In this document: one piece after another, positions 43,757-53,310 of the stretch | Position numbering within the stretch: the first letter of the stretch is position 1 | How the letters are laid out: every line of letters starts with the position of its first letter | IMG/VR virus record: IMGVR_UViG_3300017977_000066 | Span: 90,897-154,896 of that record | Direction: 5' to 3' (one strand) | Length of the DNA: 64,000 nucleotides | Origin: a virus | Notes under the pieces: model-generated | The model's input: the letters and a program-made list of their open reading frames with translations, nothing else | Database searches by the model: none | What the model was told of the DNA's origin: nothing | Program-made: the position numbers and the translations under genes

Positions 43757-44674
43757 ATGATTATACTTTATATACCTAATATAGAGATACCAACTGACAT
43801 AGGTTATGTTCATACTCATACTGACTGGATGATAGCTACCTCTCCTCTATTCAGAGATGCCGATATAGTTAAACAATCTTTGTCTGATGATGTACACTTA
43901 ACCTCTATAACTATGGATGTAGATGTAGCCCCAGGAACTATGCTATATGCTAGAGCTAGGGTTATATGTAATATAGCTATCTTCGAGTGGTCTAACATAG
44001 ATGTTATTAATGTAGAAGATTTTGTTAATGTATCTTTCGAATATCCCATCCCATCTAAAGTTATTAAACCTTTACTAACATTAGACTTCGATAAGAGTAA
44101 CTTCCCTACAACTATGTTCACTATAGATACTGGTAACATGCATAGTACTGGTAATGCTGATCTTGTAGAGACTACTTATATCATAACTGATATAGATGGC
44201 ACACCATATTACTTCGATGCTACTAGAGATAATGTTACTAAGAAACTAGTTAATGAAGTAGTGTTACCAGAAGATAAACTCTATATCATATCTGCTGCAT
44301 TTAAGAGTAGTAGTAATGATGTTAGTACCATGGCTAGTGAACTTGTATATGTTAAGCCTGTGCCTGGTGTAAACATCAGGACTACTATAGATAACATAGA
44401 TACATCTGTAGATGTTCCATTAGCTATCGATGACATTAATGCTTTTAAATCTATGGAAGTAGTTATTTATGGTGCTGGTGTTGATGTTAAAGAGGAGTTA
44501 TTCCGTACTACACAAGAGTCCATGTCTATAGTAGTACCTAAAGAAACATTCACTGATTATATGTCTTCTGTTATCATGATAGGTATAGAAGTTACTTATA
44601 GTGATGATACTAAGTCTGGTATGAAATATTACCCAGCTACCATACTTATAGATCTTAATAATACCCCATCTTAA
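43757..44674 (+). CDS. Beta-sandwich virion protein, tail/fibre-like (305 aa)
   Basis: It is almost wholly strand-rich, in three repeats of about 90-100 residues. Thr/Asp/Val alternate and each ends in a TYIITD- or EVTYSDD-type strand, the look of tandem immunoglobulin- or fibronectin-like domains. The first gene after 62 kb (62159) has a comparable pattern. Such proteins decorate tails or bind receptors. Repeat boundaries are estimates. Confidence 0.5.
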   Translation: MIILYIPNIEIPTDIGYVHTHTDWMIATSPLFRDADIVKQSLSDDVHLTSITMDVDVAPGTMLYARARVICNIAIFEWSNIDVINVEDFVNVSFEYPIPSKVIKPLLTLDFDKSNFPTTMFTIDTGNMHSTGNADLVETTYIITDIDGTPYYFDATRDNVTKKLVNEVVLPEDKLYIISAAFKSSSNDVSTMASELVYVKPVPGVNIRTTIDNIDTSVDVPLAIDDINAFKSMEVVIYGAGVDVKEELFRTTQESMSIVVPKETFTDYMSSVIMIGIEVTYSDDTKSGMKYYPATILIDLNNTPS

Positions 44675-44712
44675 GTGTCCAACTGTAACTCTTAAGACTA
44701 GTAAAACAAAAG

Positions 44713-44750
44713 CATGCTAAGGGCTTCCTTAGTATGTTCTTTATTTTTTT
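44713..44750 (+). terminator. Terminator
   Basis: CATGCTAAGG pairs with CCTTAGTATG (one wobble), loop GCTT, followed by TTCTTTATTTTTTT. Confidence 0.75.
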
Positions 44751-44766
44751 ACACCTTGGTAAAATA

Positions 44767-44791
44767 TTGAAATTATAAAAAAACAAAAAGG
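44767..44791 (+). promoter_or_regulatory. Class 2 promoter-like signal
   Basis: TTGAAATTATAAAA, A-rich spacer and AAAAAGG, before the helicase gene. Confidence 0.4.
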
Positions 44792-44799
44792 ATTAGTCT

Positions 44800-46287
44800 A
44801 TGCACATAGAAACTCTTATAAAGTTATTAATATTACTTTTATCCGAGTATAAAGTTTCAGGAAGATTAGACTCCGTAGCACTAGCTAAGAAAGTTCTAGA
44901 AGAAACTACTATTAATAAGAAAGCCAAAGTATTCAACGATGATACTGAACTCATAGTTAAGCTAAGAGAACTTATAACTAGTATCATAGAGGAGCAGATA
45001 ACTCCTAATGAAGAACTACTACTTAGTATAGAACTCATGCTTACTGATAAGCCCATGCTTACTAAAGTCATAAGCAAGTATGTAGATAGAAGGGATCAGA
45101 ACAGAGTCATCAGTAATCTACTAGTAGAACTTAATGCTAAAGTTAAGCAGATGGGTGCTAAGAGATTACTTCAGAAAGCATTAGCATTAGTAGCCAGTAA
45201 TAACACAGATACTGATACAGTATTAGAGTCGCTTATAGATAACCTTACTGATGTTAAGACTATGAGGGATATAACTAATCCTGCTATAGTGGATAAGATA
45301 GACTTCAGTGATGAGAATAGCATCAAAGATGCTGCTGATAGAGCGGCTCAGTTAGTCACTGGTGGTGATGCTCTACAAACAGGATGGGCTTGTCTTAACA
45401 AGATGACTCAAGGTGGATTCAGAAGAGGAGAGACAGTTTGTGTTGGTGCATTACCACATAACTATAAATCTAGTTTTACTAAATCTGTTTTCATGCAAAT
45501 AGCTACTCTTAATAAGCCAGTACCTGATAATGTTAATAAGATACCTACATTACTATTAATAAGCTTAGAGGAAGAGGTTGATAATATCATGTCTTTTTTC
45601 TATCTGTATCTTAAGCATACTGTAAATGGTATTACTTTTAACAATAAAGAACAAAAGAACTTAGACCCAGTAGACATGAGGAACTATGTTACAGAGCACC
45701 TAGCTAAGGCTAGTGGTTATCATATAGAAGTTCTTAGATTCAAACCCGAGATGCTTACTTATAGCGTTCTATTTAATGCTGTAGATATGCTAGAGAAACA
45801 AAACTATGAGATCCATGGTTTATTCCTAGACTACGCTAAGAAGATGAATAGAGCTGGATGTAAATCTACTGGTCCTATGGGAACTGATCTCTTAGATCTA
45901 TTTAGTAGACTTCGTAATAGATTCTCTGCTAGTAATACATTGTTCTTTACTCCACACCAACTTAGTACTGGAGCTAAACAGCTATTAAGAAATGGTATGC
46001 CTCCACTAGAGTTTGTTAAAGCCATACAAGGTGGCGGTTACTATGCCGACTCTTCTCAGATAGACCAAGAGTTAGATCTTGAGTTGTTTATACATATAGT
46101 TAAAGTAGGTAGTGACTCATTCCTATCTATACAACGAGGTAAACATAGGATACCTACAGTTATCTCTACTGCTGATAAATATGCTTTGTTAGAGTTCGCT
46201 GATGAGTATAGTCCTATCAGAGGTGATAGTGAGAATTATAAAGCTTGTAAGAAAGAAGCTAAGAGTGATGATGAATTTGATTTTTAA
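44800..46287 (+). CDS. Replicative DnaB-like helicase (495 aa)
   Basis: RecA-fold hexameric helicase for unwinding at the replication fork. TGWACLNKMTQGGFRRGE (about 194-211) is the entry to the core, as in DnaB/gp41. The Walker A block is GALPHNYKSS (216-225), a degenerate loop that keeps Lys-Ser. LLLISLEEE (251-259) is the H1a/Glu strand, LFLDYAKKM (341-349) the Walker B strand and FFTPHQLS (382-389) the sensor-like H3 motif. The N-terminal 180 residues are helical, as in the DnaB N-terminal domain. The Walker A variant is unusual and should not be read as inactive without further evidence. Confidence 0.82.
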   Translation: MHIETLIKLLILLLSEYKVSGRLDSVALAKKVLEETTINKKAKVFNDDTELIVKLRELITSIIEEQITPNEELLLSIELMLTDKPMLTKVISKYVDRRDQNRVISNLLVELNAKVKQMGAKRLLQKALALVASNNTDTDTVLESLIDNLTDVKTMRDITNPAIVDKIDFSDENSIKDAADRAAQLVTGGDALQTGWACLNKMTQGGFRRGETVCVGALPHNYKSSFTKSVFMQIATLNKPVPDNVNKIPTLLLISLEEEVDNIMSFFYLYLKHTVNGITFNNKEQKNLDPVDMRNYVTEHLAKASGYHIEVLRFKPEMLTYSVLFNAVDMLEKQNYEIHGLFLDYAKKMNRAGCKSTGPMGTDLLDLFSRLRNRFSASNTLFFTPHQLSTGAKQLLRNGMPPLEFVKAIQGGGYYADSSQIDQELDLELFIHIVKVGSDSFLSIQRGKHRIPTVISTADKYALLEFADEYSPIRGDSENYKACKKEAKSDDEFDF

Positions 46288-46288
46288 T

Positions 46289-46316
46289 AAGTTATAGGTT
46301 CTTTAGCCTATAACTT
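46289..46316 (+). terminator. Terminator
   Basis: AAGTTATAGG pairs with CCTATAACTT with an eight-base loop, directly after the helicase stop. Confidence 0.6.
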
Positions 46317-46332
46317 AGGTTATGACTTTTCT

Positions 46333-46357
46333 TTGAAATTATAACACAATAAAAAGG
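46333..46357 (+). promoter_or_regulatory. Class 2 promoter-like signal
   Basis: TTGAAATTATAACACAAT then AAAAAGG; TTGAAATTATAA is repeated exactly at 44767. Confidence 0.45.
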
Positions 46358-46364
46358 ATCTAAA

Positions 46365-47108
46365 ATGTCAGAAAAAAACATTATAGTATTACCAGATACT
46401 ATAGAAAATAAGAAAGTAGACATCACTATCTGTTTAACAGTATTACTTAACCATGAGTATGACTTCTACAACATCAATGGTGGGTTAGAGTTAACAGATG
46501 ATGACAAGAACCATATAGAGTATCATCTAGATACATTAGCTATATATGTTAGTCCTAAGTATATAGAGCTTATTATCAATGATAGTTTAAGTCTTTATTA
46601 TAATACACTCGTAGTTGCATTGTTTAGTAGTGATGCTAGTGAGATAAAAATAGATAGAGAGGCCATGACTGCTAGAAATAAACAACTACTAGCTATCAGA
46701 GCTATAAAGAAAGTTTATAAAGACATGGTAGGTGACACTGATACACATGATGATTCTACATTACCTACTATAGTAAAGAACCTTATAAAGTCACCTATGA
46801 ATTTAAATACTATACATGAATCTGATAAGATAGTGATAGCATTTGTAGACATGGAAGGTCTGTTAGATACAGCTAGATTCCTTAATATTAAAATAGTCGA
46901 TATAGCTAATGGTATTAATGGTGATAAAAATGTACCCATTTTATTACTTGAACAAATAAGAATATTGAAAGGAACAGTAGAAGTATACCTTAGTACATTA
47001 GAAAAATGTAATCTTAACGTAAGAGTAAACGACAGATTCAGTGAACAATTTGCTAACTTAAACAATGTCTATCTCCATCTTTTAAATAAGATAACTAATG
47101 AGCAATAA
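46365..47108 (+). CDS. Unknown helical protein (247 aa)
   Basis: Helical throughout, rich in Asp, Asn, Leu and Ile, without membrane segments or metal motifs. It lies directly before the capsid gene and could be a scaffold-like or capsid-related assembly factor; this is inferred only from position. The start follows AAAAAGGA. Confidence 0.6.
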   Translation: MSEKNIIVLPDTIENKKVDITICLTVLLNHEYDFYNINGGLELTDDDKNHIEYHLDTLAIYVSPKYIELIINDSLSLYYNTLVVALFSSDASEIKIDREAMTARNKQLLAIRAIKKVYKDMVGDTDTHDDSTLPTIVKNLIKSPMNLNTIHESDKIVIAFVDMEGLLDTARFLNIKIVDIANGINGDKNVPILLLEQIRILKGTVEVYLSTLEKCNLNVRVNDRFSEQFANLNNVYLHLLNKITNEQ

Positions 47109-47179
47109 CCAGGTCTTATAACGGACATAAATATATGTCGATTACAAAAAATAAAATAAAAGAAAATAAGGATTTTTTC

Positions 47180-49312
47180 ATGAATAGCATTAAAAATATC
47201 GTTGGATCATTAAAAGCACACTTAGCTGTAGATGATTCTTATAAAAACATCGTAGCTGGAATGGAGTCTAAAGACCCTATTCTTAACCAAAATGCATCTG
47301 AAAAAGCAGATACATTAGCATTATCAGTAAAAGCAGCATTTGATGATGTTGTAGTTGGTAATGAAGATGCTAGCGCTATGCAACTTACAGATGTACAAAT
47401 TCAAGCTGCAAAAGCTGTTGCTTCTTATGCAGTAGAGCCTGTTACTACACTTGAAAGATTTGCTGCTGGTAGAACTCCAGTTGAAGCTGGTGTTGAATCT
47501 ATCAATATCGATACTACTGCTTTCACAGGTGACGTTGTTACTTCTGAAGAGTTCAAAGCTGGTGTTGAAGCATTTGATGGTCAAGTACTTTCTAACTCGC
47601 TATACTTCTCTGTAGCTTACAATGCGTTAGCTATTAAACAAGATGCTGTAGTTGAACTTTTCTATCCTGTTATCGTTATCGACCCTAGCCAAAACGGTGC
47701 AACTGTTACAGCTAAGATCACTAACATCATGCAAGCTACTAAAAGAGATATCTCTGGTAGACCAACTAACTTCAAACGTGAATCTTTAATTAAAAAATTA
47801 AATGAAACTTCACTATTTACTTTAGATGCTAATAGATTATTCCCTGTTAAAAGAGATGAGTCTTTAGATAACCTTCTTGTAGTAACTGGTGTAGATGGTT
47901 TAGTTAAAAAACAAGAAGTACTTGATGGTGTCTCTATCGACACTGCTCCACTTTTAACTAACAAATCTATCGATATCCTTTCTATAGCTCAATCTGATGA
48001 ACTTATCTCTTTAGGTTACATGGATGAAACTGATGCTCTTAATGGTTCTGTAAATATCTCTAGTCTTTACTTTAAACTAACTGGTAAAGATAGTGCTGGT
48101 AATGATGTAACTGAATATATGGAAAAAACTCTTAAAGGTCTTCCTGCTACATTCACTTATACTCCAACTGGTTCTTCTAGAGAGTTACAACTAGACTATA
48201 AAACAACATCTATGGCTATGGTTGGTGGTAGTATCACTAAAGTGGACGGAACTCCAACAGCTATCGCTGATCTTGCTGACGTTCCTGCTGGTTATACTAT
48301 CAAACTTGCTGTTAATATCAAAGGTGATGGTAATACTCAAGATGGTACTCTCGCTGTATATCCTACTGTTCTTGAACTTAACAGTATCCTTAATGCAAGT
48401 GGTGTAGAACTTCCTGAAGATGATACTACATATATCGCTGTTAAAGCTATCATCGATGCTGCAAGTATCGAAGGTTATGATGCTGAAGCATATGCTGCTA
48501 ATACGAATGCTAGATTCCGTGGTAAACTTTTAACTAACAACACTTACACTTATGCGTATACTGTTCCAGTTAGAACTAAAATTAGAGAAATTGTTTCTAC
48601 TGTAAATGCTGGTGCTGAAGCTGATGCATCTGGTATCCTTGCACAAGTAGATTTTACTAAGCGTGCTATGGGTAAACTAGGTCTTACTGAACTTAACAAT
48701 ACTGCTGCTGTTCTAGATACTGTTAGTGGCGACACTGATGATTTCGGTATCAGTACTAAACTTGTTAACAAGTATCTTTACAAAGGTGTTATTGATTTCA
48801 GTACTGGTATTAACAGTATTAAGTCTTCTGAGCGTGAAGATGATATCGCTGGTTCTTTAAGATTAACTCTTAGAAATGCTGCTATCTCTATGTATAACGA
48901 CTCTAACTACGCTTATGCGTTTGATGCTGTATATCCTGGTGTTAAACCAACAGTTATCATCGGTACTGATTATAACACTGCTAGATTCTTAACTAGCTTC
49001 GAGGATGAGATCTTTAACTATGTTGTTAAAGCTAGTAATGATAGTCTTATCCAAGGTAAACTATTTATGTCTTTTGGTGTTATGGGTGCTACTAGAAATA
49101 AAGAAGCTAACATGCTTAACTTTGGTGTGTGTTTCTGGTCTCCTGAAGTTGTTGTGTCTCTACAAAGAAATGAAAATGGACGTGTAGCACAAGAAACTAT
49201 CACATTACCAAGATTTAAACACCAAACTTTTATGCCTATACTATCTGTATTTGAAGTATCTGGTATCGAAGCTGCAAGTGGTAAACAAGCTATCGATTTT
49301 AACCAAATCTAA
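47180..49312 (+). CDS. Major capsid protein candidate with N-terminal propeptide (710 aa)
   Basis: The start at 47180 is preferred over the in-frame ATG 47135, as ATAAGGA lies upstream of the former. The N-terminal 130 residues are Ala/Glu/Lys-rich and end with two processing-type motifs, VEAGVE-S (E106) and FKAGVE-A (E130), the layout of phiKZ-type capsid proteins whose propeptide is cut after Glu. The mature part is beta-rich, with long Thr/Gly loops, and has a typical capsid composition with only one Cys in the visible sequence. Codons are those of a very highly expressed gene (Ile ATC/ATT, Leu CTT, Gly GGT), distinct from most neighbours. The assignment rests on size, motif and codon bias. 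Confidence 0.72.
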   Translation: MNSIKNIVGSLKAHLAVDDSYKNIVAGMESKDPILNQNASEKADTLALSVKAAFDDVVVGNEDASAMQLTDVQIQAAKAVASYAVEPVTTLERFAAGRTPVEAGVESINIDTTAFTGDVVTSEEFKAGVEAFDGQVLSNSLYFSVAYNALAIKQDAVVELFYPVIVIDPSQNGATVTAKITNIMQATKRDISGRPTNFKRESLIKKLNETSLFTLDANRLFPVKRDESLDNLLVVTGVDGLVKKQEVLDGVSIDTAPLLTNKSIDILSIAQSDELISLGYMDETDALNGSVNISSLYFKLTGKDSAGNDVTEYMEKTLKGLPATFTYTPTGSSRELQLDYKTTSMAMVGGSITKVDGTPTAIADLADVPAGYTIKLAVNIKGDGNTQDGTLAVYPTVLELNSILNASGVELPEDDTTYIAVKAIIDAASIEGYDAEAYAANTNARFRGKLLTNNTYTYAYTVPVRTKIREIVSTVNAGAEADASGILAQVDFTKRAMGKLGLTELNNTAAVLDTVSGDTDDFGISTKLVNKYLYKGVIDFSTGINSIKSSEREDDIAGSLRLTLRNAAISMYNDSNYAYAFDAVYPGVKPTVIIGTDYNTARFLTSFEDEIFNYVVKASNDSLIQGKLFMSFGVMGATRNKEANMLNFGVCFWSPEVVVSLQRNENGRVAQETITLPRFKHQTFMPILSVFEVSGIEAASGKQAIDFNQI

Positions 49313-49322
49313 TCGCTTAACT

Positions 49323-49370
49323 AGCTTACTATAGTCTAGCCTTATGGTTAGGCTATAGATAGCTTTTTTA
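49323..49370 (+). terminator. Terminator after the capsid gene
   Basis: TATAGTCTAGCC pairs with GGTTAGGCTATA around TTAT, followed by GATAGCTTTTTTA. Confidence 0.75.
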
Positions 49371-49417
49371 ACTTACTATTATTAAATGAAACTAAATTTT
49401 AACATAAAGGAAATACC

Positions 49418-50008
49418 ATGGCAAAACGTCGTGCTAAAGTAGAAGATACTACACCTAAAGAAAATGAGCAAGTTGCTCCTGAGGTAAAAGAAGAAGTCCC
49501 TGAAGTTGCTCCTGAGGTAAAAGAAGAAGTTAAAGCTCCTGTTACTAAAGTTGTTAGCTTAGAAGATCTCATAGCTAGTGCTAAAGAAGATGCTGAACTT
49601 AAAGCTGTTGCTAATAGTATAGAAAGATATATCAAAGTTGTATATGGTACACATGCTTCTAATGGTGACATGGTTGCTAATATGTCTCATGAGCTATTTG
49701 TTACTATCAACAATGTTATGAGTATAGCTGACTATAAAACATTTAAAAAACAATTTGATTTTATTAACAAGTTGTTCCTATTAGGTACTAATGGTAAATT
49801 CTCACCAGTAGCTTTATCTAGATATGACTTCAACTGGGGTTTTGGTACTGATAAGAGACATAAGTACATTCAACTAGTAGAGTTCTTATCTTCTATGGCA
49901 AACGTTAACAAACGCAAGTCTACAATAGCTAGAATTAATGTAGATGCTATAACTAACATGCTTCCTAAAGATGCTGTTAAAAATGTAGTTAGATATTACA
50001 ACATGTAA
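49418..50008 (+). CDS. Protein with acidic N-terminal repeat (196 aa)
   Basis: Residues 1-12 are basic. They are followed by a tandem repeat containing APEVKEEV twice (about 20-43), a flexible Pro/Glu/Lys segment, and then a folded helical domain of about 145 residues. It is located just after the capsid gene and its terminator, behind an AT-rich leader with ATGAAAC...ATAAAGG. The role is unknown; a capsid-associated or DNA-associated protein fits the context. Confidence 0.65.
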   Translation: MAKRRAKVEDTTPKENEQVAPEVKEEVPEVAPEVKEEVKAPVTKVVSLEDLIASAKEDAELKAVANSIERYIKVVYGTHASNGDMVANMSHELFVTINNVMSIADYKTFKKQFDFINKLFLLGTNGKFSPVALSRYDFNWGFGTDKRHKYIQLVEFLSSMANVNKRKSTIARINVDAITNMLPKDAVKNVVRYYNM

Positions 50009-50017
50009 TGAAACTTA

Positions 50018-50056
50018 GAGTATATGTAGGTTAACCTACATATACTCATACTTTTT
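50018..50056 (+). terminator. Terminator
   Basis: A perfect 30-base palindrome (50018-50047), followed by ATACTTTTTT. Confidence 0.8.
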
Positions 50057-50063
50057 TCACTTT

Positions 50064-50080
50064 TATATTACTTATATGGT
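50064..50080 (+). promoter_or_regulatory. Class 1 (early-type) promoter box
   Basis: Exact TATATTAC (50064-50071) followed by TTATATGGTC, right after a terminator. Confidence 0.7.
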
Positions 50081-50113
50081 CTAGAGCTAATAATAAGTAA
50101 TGTAGGAGTCTTT

Positions 50114-51145
50114 ATGTTAAAGGTATTGAAGAAAGAAGAAGGTACTGGAGTACTAATAGAAGAGGAGAAGTTCGACGATAAGATTTTTTCTAGTGACGGT
50201 ATAAGATTTAGTAACAATATAGACGATGATCCTGGGTATAAGAGACCAGCCATCAAGACTTGGATATACAAGAACATAACAGATGTAGAGAGTAAAGATG
50301 ATTATTGGGTAGACAATGGAGGCATGCCATTACCAGCTGAGTATAAGGATAGCTTAAACTCTTTGAATGGTGGTGGTAAGAAAGGGGTTTATATCATAAA
50401 CTCCTATAGCATACCATTAAGTAACATAAAGGTTCTAGAGTTCCTAGTTCCTGTAATAAGAGGTAAGCTCTCGTTCCTCTCACATGAGGTTAGAGAGAGC
50501 ATAGTACATAAGATAAGAACCAGACTCACAGAGTATAATTCTGGGGGAGACTTTAAATTTAGAATAGTTACTTATATAAGTAAAGAGCTCTATGATAAGT
50601 ATGATGTTATCTCACTTGGTAATGTCAGAACTTCTAAGAGTTTAGATGACCTGTACGATCAGAGACTAACTACTACTATAGATAAAAATATAACTTCTGA
50701 GGAGTTAACTGCTAGTAGTATAGCTGTAGTCATGGAGTATGCACACCCTACTGAAGGTGTTATAGAACTAGATATATGTGGGAGTAGCATGAAGCTAAAC
50801 TCTACACAAACCATAGGGGAGCCTAGTCTTAATGTTAGCACATATAGCTATGATAAGATAGGTAATGCGAGAAAAATAGCTGGTACCAATATAACTGGTA
50901 CTGAGCTTGATAACATAAAGATGTTCCATGAAGATAATAAGGAACTTACTACTAAGATAATAGACCATGAGAACTCAATGATGAACGCAGTTGCAGACCT
51001 TGTTAAAGTAGCAACTGAAAATGATATCAGCATGCATAAATTATTAGCACAGGAAGGTAAGAGTTTAGCAGCTGCATATGGAGTAGATAAAGATCAGATG
51101 TCATTAGCTAAAGAAGGCATCAAACTTGTAGGAGGATTTCTATAG
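50114..51145 (+). CDS. Unknown protein (343 aa)
   Basis: The start follows TAGGAG. Mixed alpha/beta for 230 residues; the C-terminal 80 residues are helical. The front part carries several aromatic residues and Gly-Gly-Gly-Lys at about residue 93, not in Walker A context. It is followed 25 bases later by a small gene, probably in the same operon. No family is recognised. Confidence 0.65.
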   Translation: MLKVLKKEEGTGVLIEEEKFDDKIFSSDGIRFSNNIDDDPGYKRPAIKTWIYKNITDVESKDDYWVDNGGMPLPAEYKDSLNSLNGGGKKGVYIINSYSIPLSNIKVLEFLVPVIRGKLSFLSHEVRESIVHKIRTRLTEYNSGGDFKFRIVTYISKELYDKYDVISLGNVRTSKSLDDLYDQRLTTTIDKNITSEELTASSIAVVMEYAHPTEGVIELDICGSSMKLNSTQTIGEPSLNVSTYSYDKIGNARKIAGTNITGTELDNIKMFHEDNKELTTKIIDHENSMMNAVADLVKVATENDISMHKLLAQEGKSLAAAYGVDKDQMSLAKEGIKLVGGFL

Positions 51146-51170
51146 CCTCCTTATTACTTAAGGAATAAAA

Positions 51171-51449
51171 ATGTACGATGAAGGGACGGTAGTGAAGAAG
51201 ACATTAGTAAGATTAGGGGAGCTTAATACTGAGCTTAATGTAACACTTAAGCTAGTTAAGAGAGAAACTAAATTAAATACTTTTATAGTAAGGTGTAATG
51301 AATATCCTACATATGAGTATATAGTAGCTTATGAGAAGAAGAACCCTTTCTATAGCAATAACTTATTAGTATCAGATATAGAAGATGATCATACTTTAAG
51401 TAAACTAAAGAATGATTTAAGTAATTTCATACTAGCTAGTATAGACTAG
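51171..51449 (+). CDS. Small unknown protein (92 aa)
   Basis: The start follows AAGGAATAAAA. It is Lys/Glu/Leu/Thr-rich and beta-then-helix in character, with no recognised motif. It is the second gene behind the 50064 class 1 promoter. Function unknown. Confidence 0.6.
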   Translation: MYDEGTVVKKTLVRLGELNTELNVTLKLVKRETKLNTFIVRCNEYPTYEYIVAYEKKNPFYSNNLLVSDIEDDHTLSKLKNDLSNFILASID

Positions 51450-51486
51450 TTAGTATATATAATTTTTTTCATTTATTTTTTACTTG

Positions 51487-51505
51487 TATATTACTAATAT
51501 GAGCT
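51487..51505 (+). promoter_or_regulatory. Class 1 (early-type) promoter box
   Basis: TATATTACTAATATGAGC with exact core; the downstream segment CTTAGCTATATTAAAA and ACAGGAG match the 33833 and 43001 copies. Confidence 0.7.
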
Positions 51506-51550
51506 TAAGACTTCGCTATCTTAGCTATATTAAAAAAACAGGAGTAATAT

Positions 51551-53263
51551 ATGAACGACGTTCTTCAGAGAGTGTTAGAGAGGACTGATAGGAACAGACC
51601 TAATAAGTGCATATTACAAGGAGACATATCTAGAGAGAATGTAGAGATCTTACCAGAGTATCTATCTAAGGTCATAGAGTCTGCTGTATCTACATTACCA
51701 CCAGAAGCTAACTTTAGATATATGGGCTATAGGAAGCTAACTCCTATAGAGGATTTCTACCACACTATCAATGCTAGTATAAGTAAGAACCTAGTGGATC
51801 TATCTAGGAACTCACTATTTAAGATAGAACTAGGTTTCCAATATGGAGACATAGAGATAAAGAGGATATTATCATTACCTTATGTAGACAAAGGCGGGTT
51901 CTTAAAACTATCTGATGCCAACTATGCACTAGTACCAGTATTATCCTCATACCCAGTAGCACCCTCACCATCTGAGTTATTTATAAGATTACTTAGAGAT
52001 AAGCTTATCATCAAGAAGATGAGAAGAAATGTTTATGTTAATGGAGTTAAGACACCATTAGATGTATACCATAGCAAGACTTATAAGCTTATCAGCAAGG
52101 TTAACAACATCATACCTATAGCTTTATATCCGTTAATAAAATATGGCTTTAAAGATACGTTTAAAGAGCTTATGAATACAGAGCCACTAGTATTATTTGG
52201 AGATGAGGATATAAGTAAGTATCTAGATGAGTATGATGTTTATCAATCATTAGGAGTCAGACCTAGAGCCATACATGTTAATGTTTATATACCACATACT
52301 ATAAGGATACTTGTTAAGAAATCTGAAACTACACCAGCTGTAAGATCTTATATAGGATCATTAATCTATAGCTTCGATATGAGTCCAGAGTTCGCTATGG
52401 AACTTAAGAAGGTTATAGGTAAGAAGAAAGTACATGGTACTGACATCAACCTAGACAACATAGATGAAGAGACCCTATACTGGATAACTCTATTAGGTAA
52501 GATCATATTTAAAAATAAGTATACCTTAGACAGGATACAAATAGACATGTTAGAGCATATTAATATACTTAATAACTATCTAGATAACATCATTAAAGAT
52601 AGGCTTAAAGAGACAGGTATCATACTTGATGACTTCTATAGTTTACTACACTGGTCAGTAGTTAACTTCGATGAGTATGTTAGGATGTATGAGTCCCATA
52701 CTAGTGATCTTGCTAATCGCTATCTAGACATGCCTTACTATGTCTTATATAAACATATAGAAGGAGCTAACAAAGCTTTTCTAGAGCTTAAGAGGAACTT
52801 GGTTAAGAAGACTCTAACTGAGAAGGATATCCATAAGGTATTTAATGATTTCTTAAGTACTAAGAAGATATTCGGTTTAATAAGCTCTAGTGGACTTAAC
52901 CTATCTCTTATACCTATAGATGTCACAGGTGATCAGTTCTATTGGAAAGTAACTTCCATACTAAGTGATCAAGCACAAGGTCAAGGTGTTATCAGAAGCA
53001 AGAGGGAAGCATTCCCCCCTAACACTAGGAAACTTAGAGCTGAAGATCTTATTTTAGGTTCCATGTCTCACTTACCTAAGAAGACTCCATCTCCTAGATT
53101 TAGACTTAATATCAATGCTGATGTTGATCTACATACTGGTAAACTATTACTTACTGAAAAAGATAAGTATTTTATCAACAAGACTGACGCTATGCTTAAT
53201 GCTAAACATGAGGGCGCTGATATAAAAGAGATGACTAACGAGATAGATGTAAAAGATATGTAA
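51551..53263 (+). CDS. RNA polymerase beta-like subunit, N-terminal region (570 aa)
   Basis: Predicted N-terminal half of a phage beta subunit. YRKLTPIEDF lies near residue 57. LPYVDKGGFLKLSDANYALVP follows at about 115-135 and resembles the bacterial pattern ...NGTFVINGTERVVVSQ. Near the end, FPPNTRKLRAEDLILGSMSHLPKKTPS (about 494-520, read in parts) recalls the rif-region segment RDVHPTHYGRMCPIETPEG. The match is by pattern and weaker than for the other polymerase pieces. The class 1 promoter groups it with the intron-containing beta C-terminal gene, suggesting the same enzyme. Confidence 0.6.
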   Translation: MNDVLQRVLERTDRNRPNKCILQGDISRENVEILPEYLSKVIESAVSTLPPEANFRYMGYRKLTPIEDFYHTINASISKNLVDLSRNSLFKIELGFQYGDIEIKRILSLPYVDKGGFLKLSDANYALVPVLSSYPVAPSPSELFIRLLRDKLIIKKMRRNVYVNGVKTPLDVYHSKTYKLISKVNNIIPIALYPLIKYGFKDTFKELMNTEPLVLFGDEDISKYLDEYDVYQSLGVRPRAIHVNVYIPHTIRILVKKSETTPAVRSYIGSLIYSFDMSPEFAMELKKVIGKKKVHGTDINLDNIDEETLYWITLLGKIIFKNKYTLDRIQIDMLEHINILNNYLDNIIKDRLKETGIILDDFYSLLHWSVVNFDEYVRMYESHTSDLANRYLDMPYYVLYKHIEGANKAFLELKRNLVKKTLTEKDIHKVFNDFLSTKKIFGLISSSGLNLSLIPIDVTGDQFYWKVTSILSDQAQGQGVIRSKREAFPPNTRKLRAEDLILGSMSHLPKKTPSPRFRLNINADVDLHTGKLLLTEKDKYFINKTDAMLNAKHEGADIKEMTNEIDVKDM

Positions 53264-53274
53264 AAGTAACTATG

Positions 53275-53310
53275 CCATAGTAACCTTTTGGTTACTATGG
53301 TTAGCTGTTT
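53275..53310. terminator. Bidirectional terminator
   Basis: CCATAGTAACC pairs with GGTTACTATGG (53275-53300), followed by TTAGCTGTTTTT, between convergent genes. Confidence 0.75.

Noticed and set aside
45445-45475. DnaB-like helicase judged inactive because of the GALPHNYKSS loop
   Set aside because: The Lys-Ser pair is kept and other helicase motifs are present; variant P-loops occur in phage helicases, so loss of function cannot be claimed.
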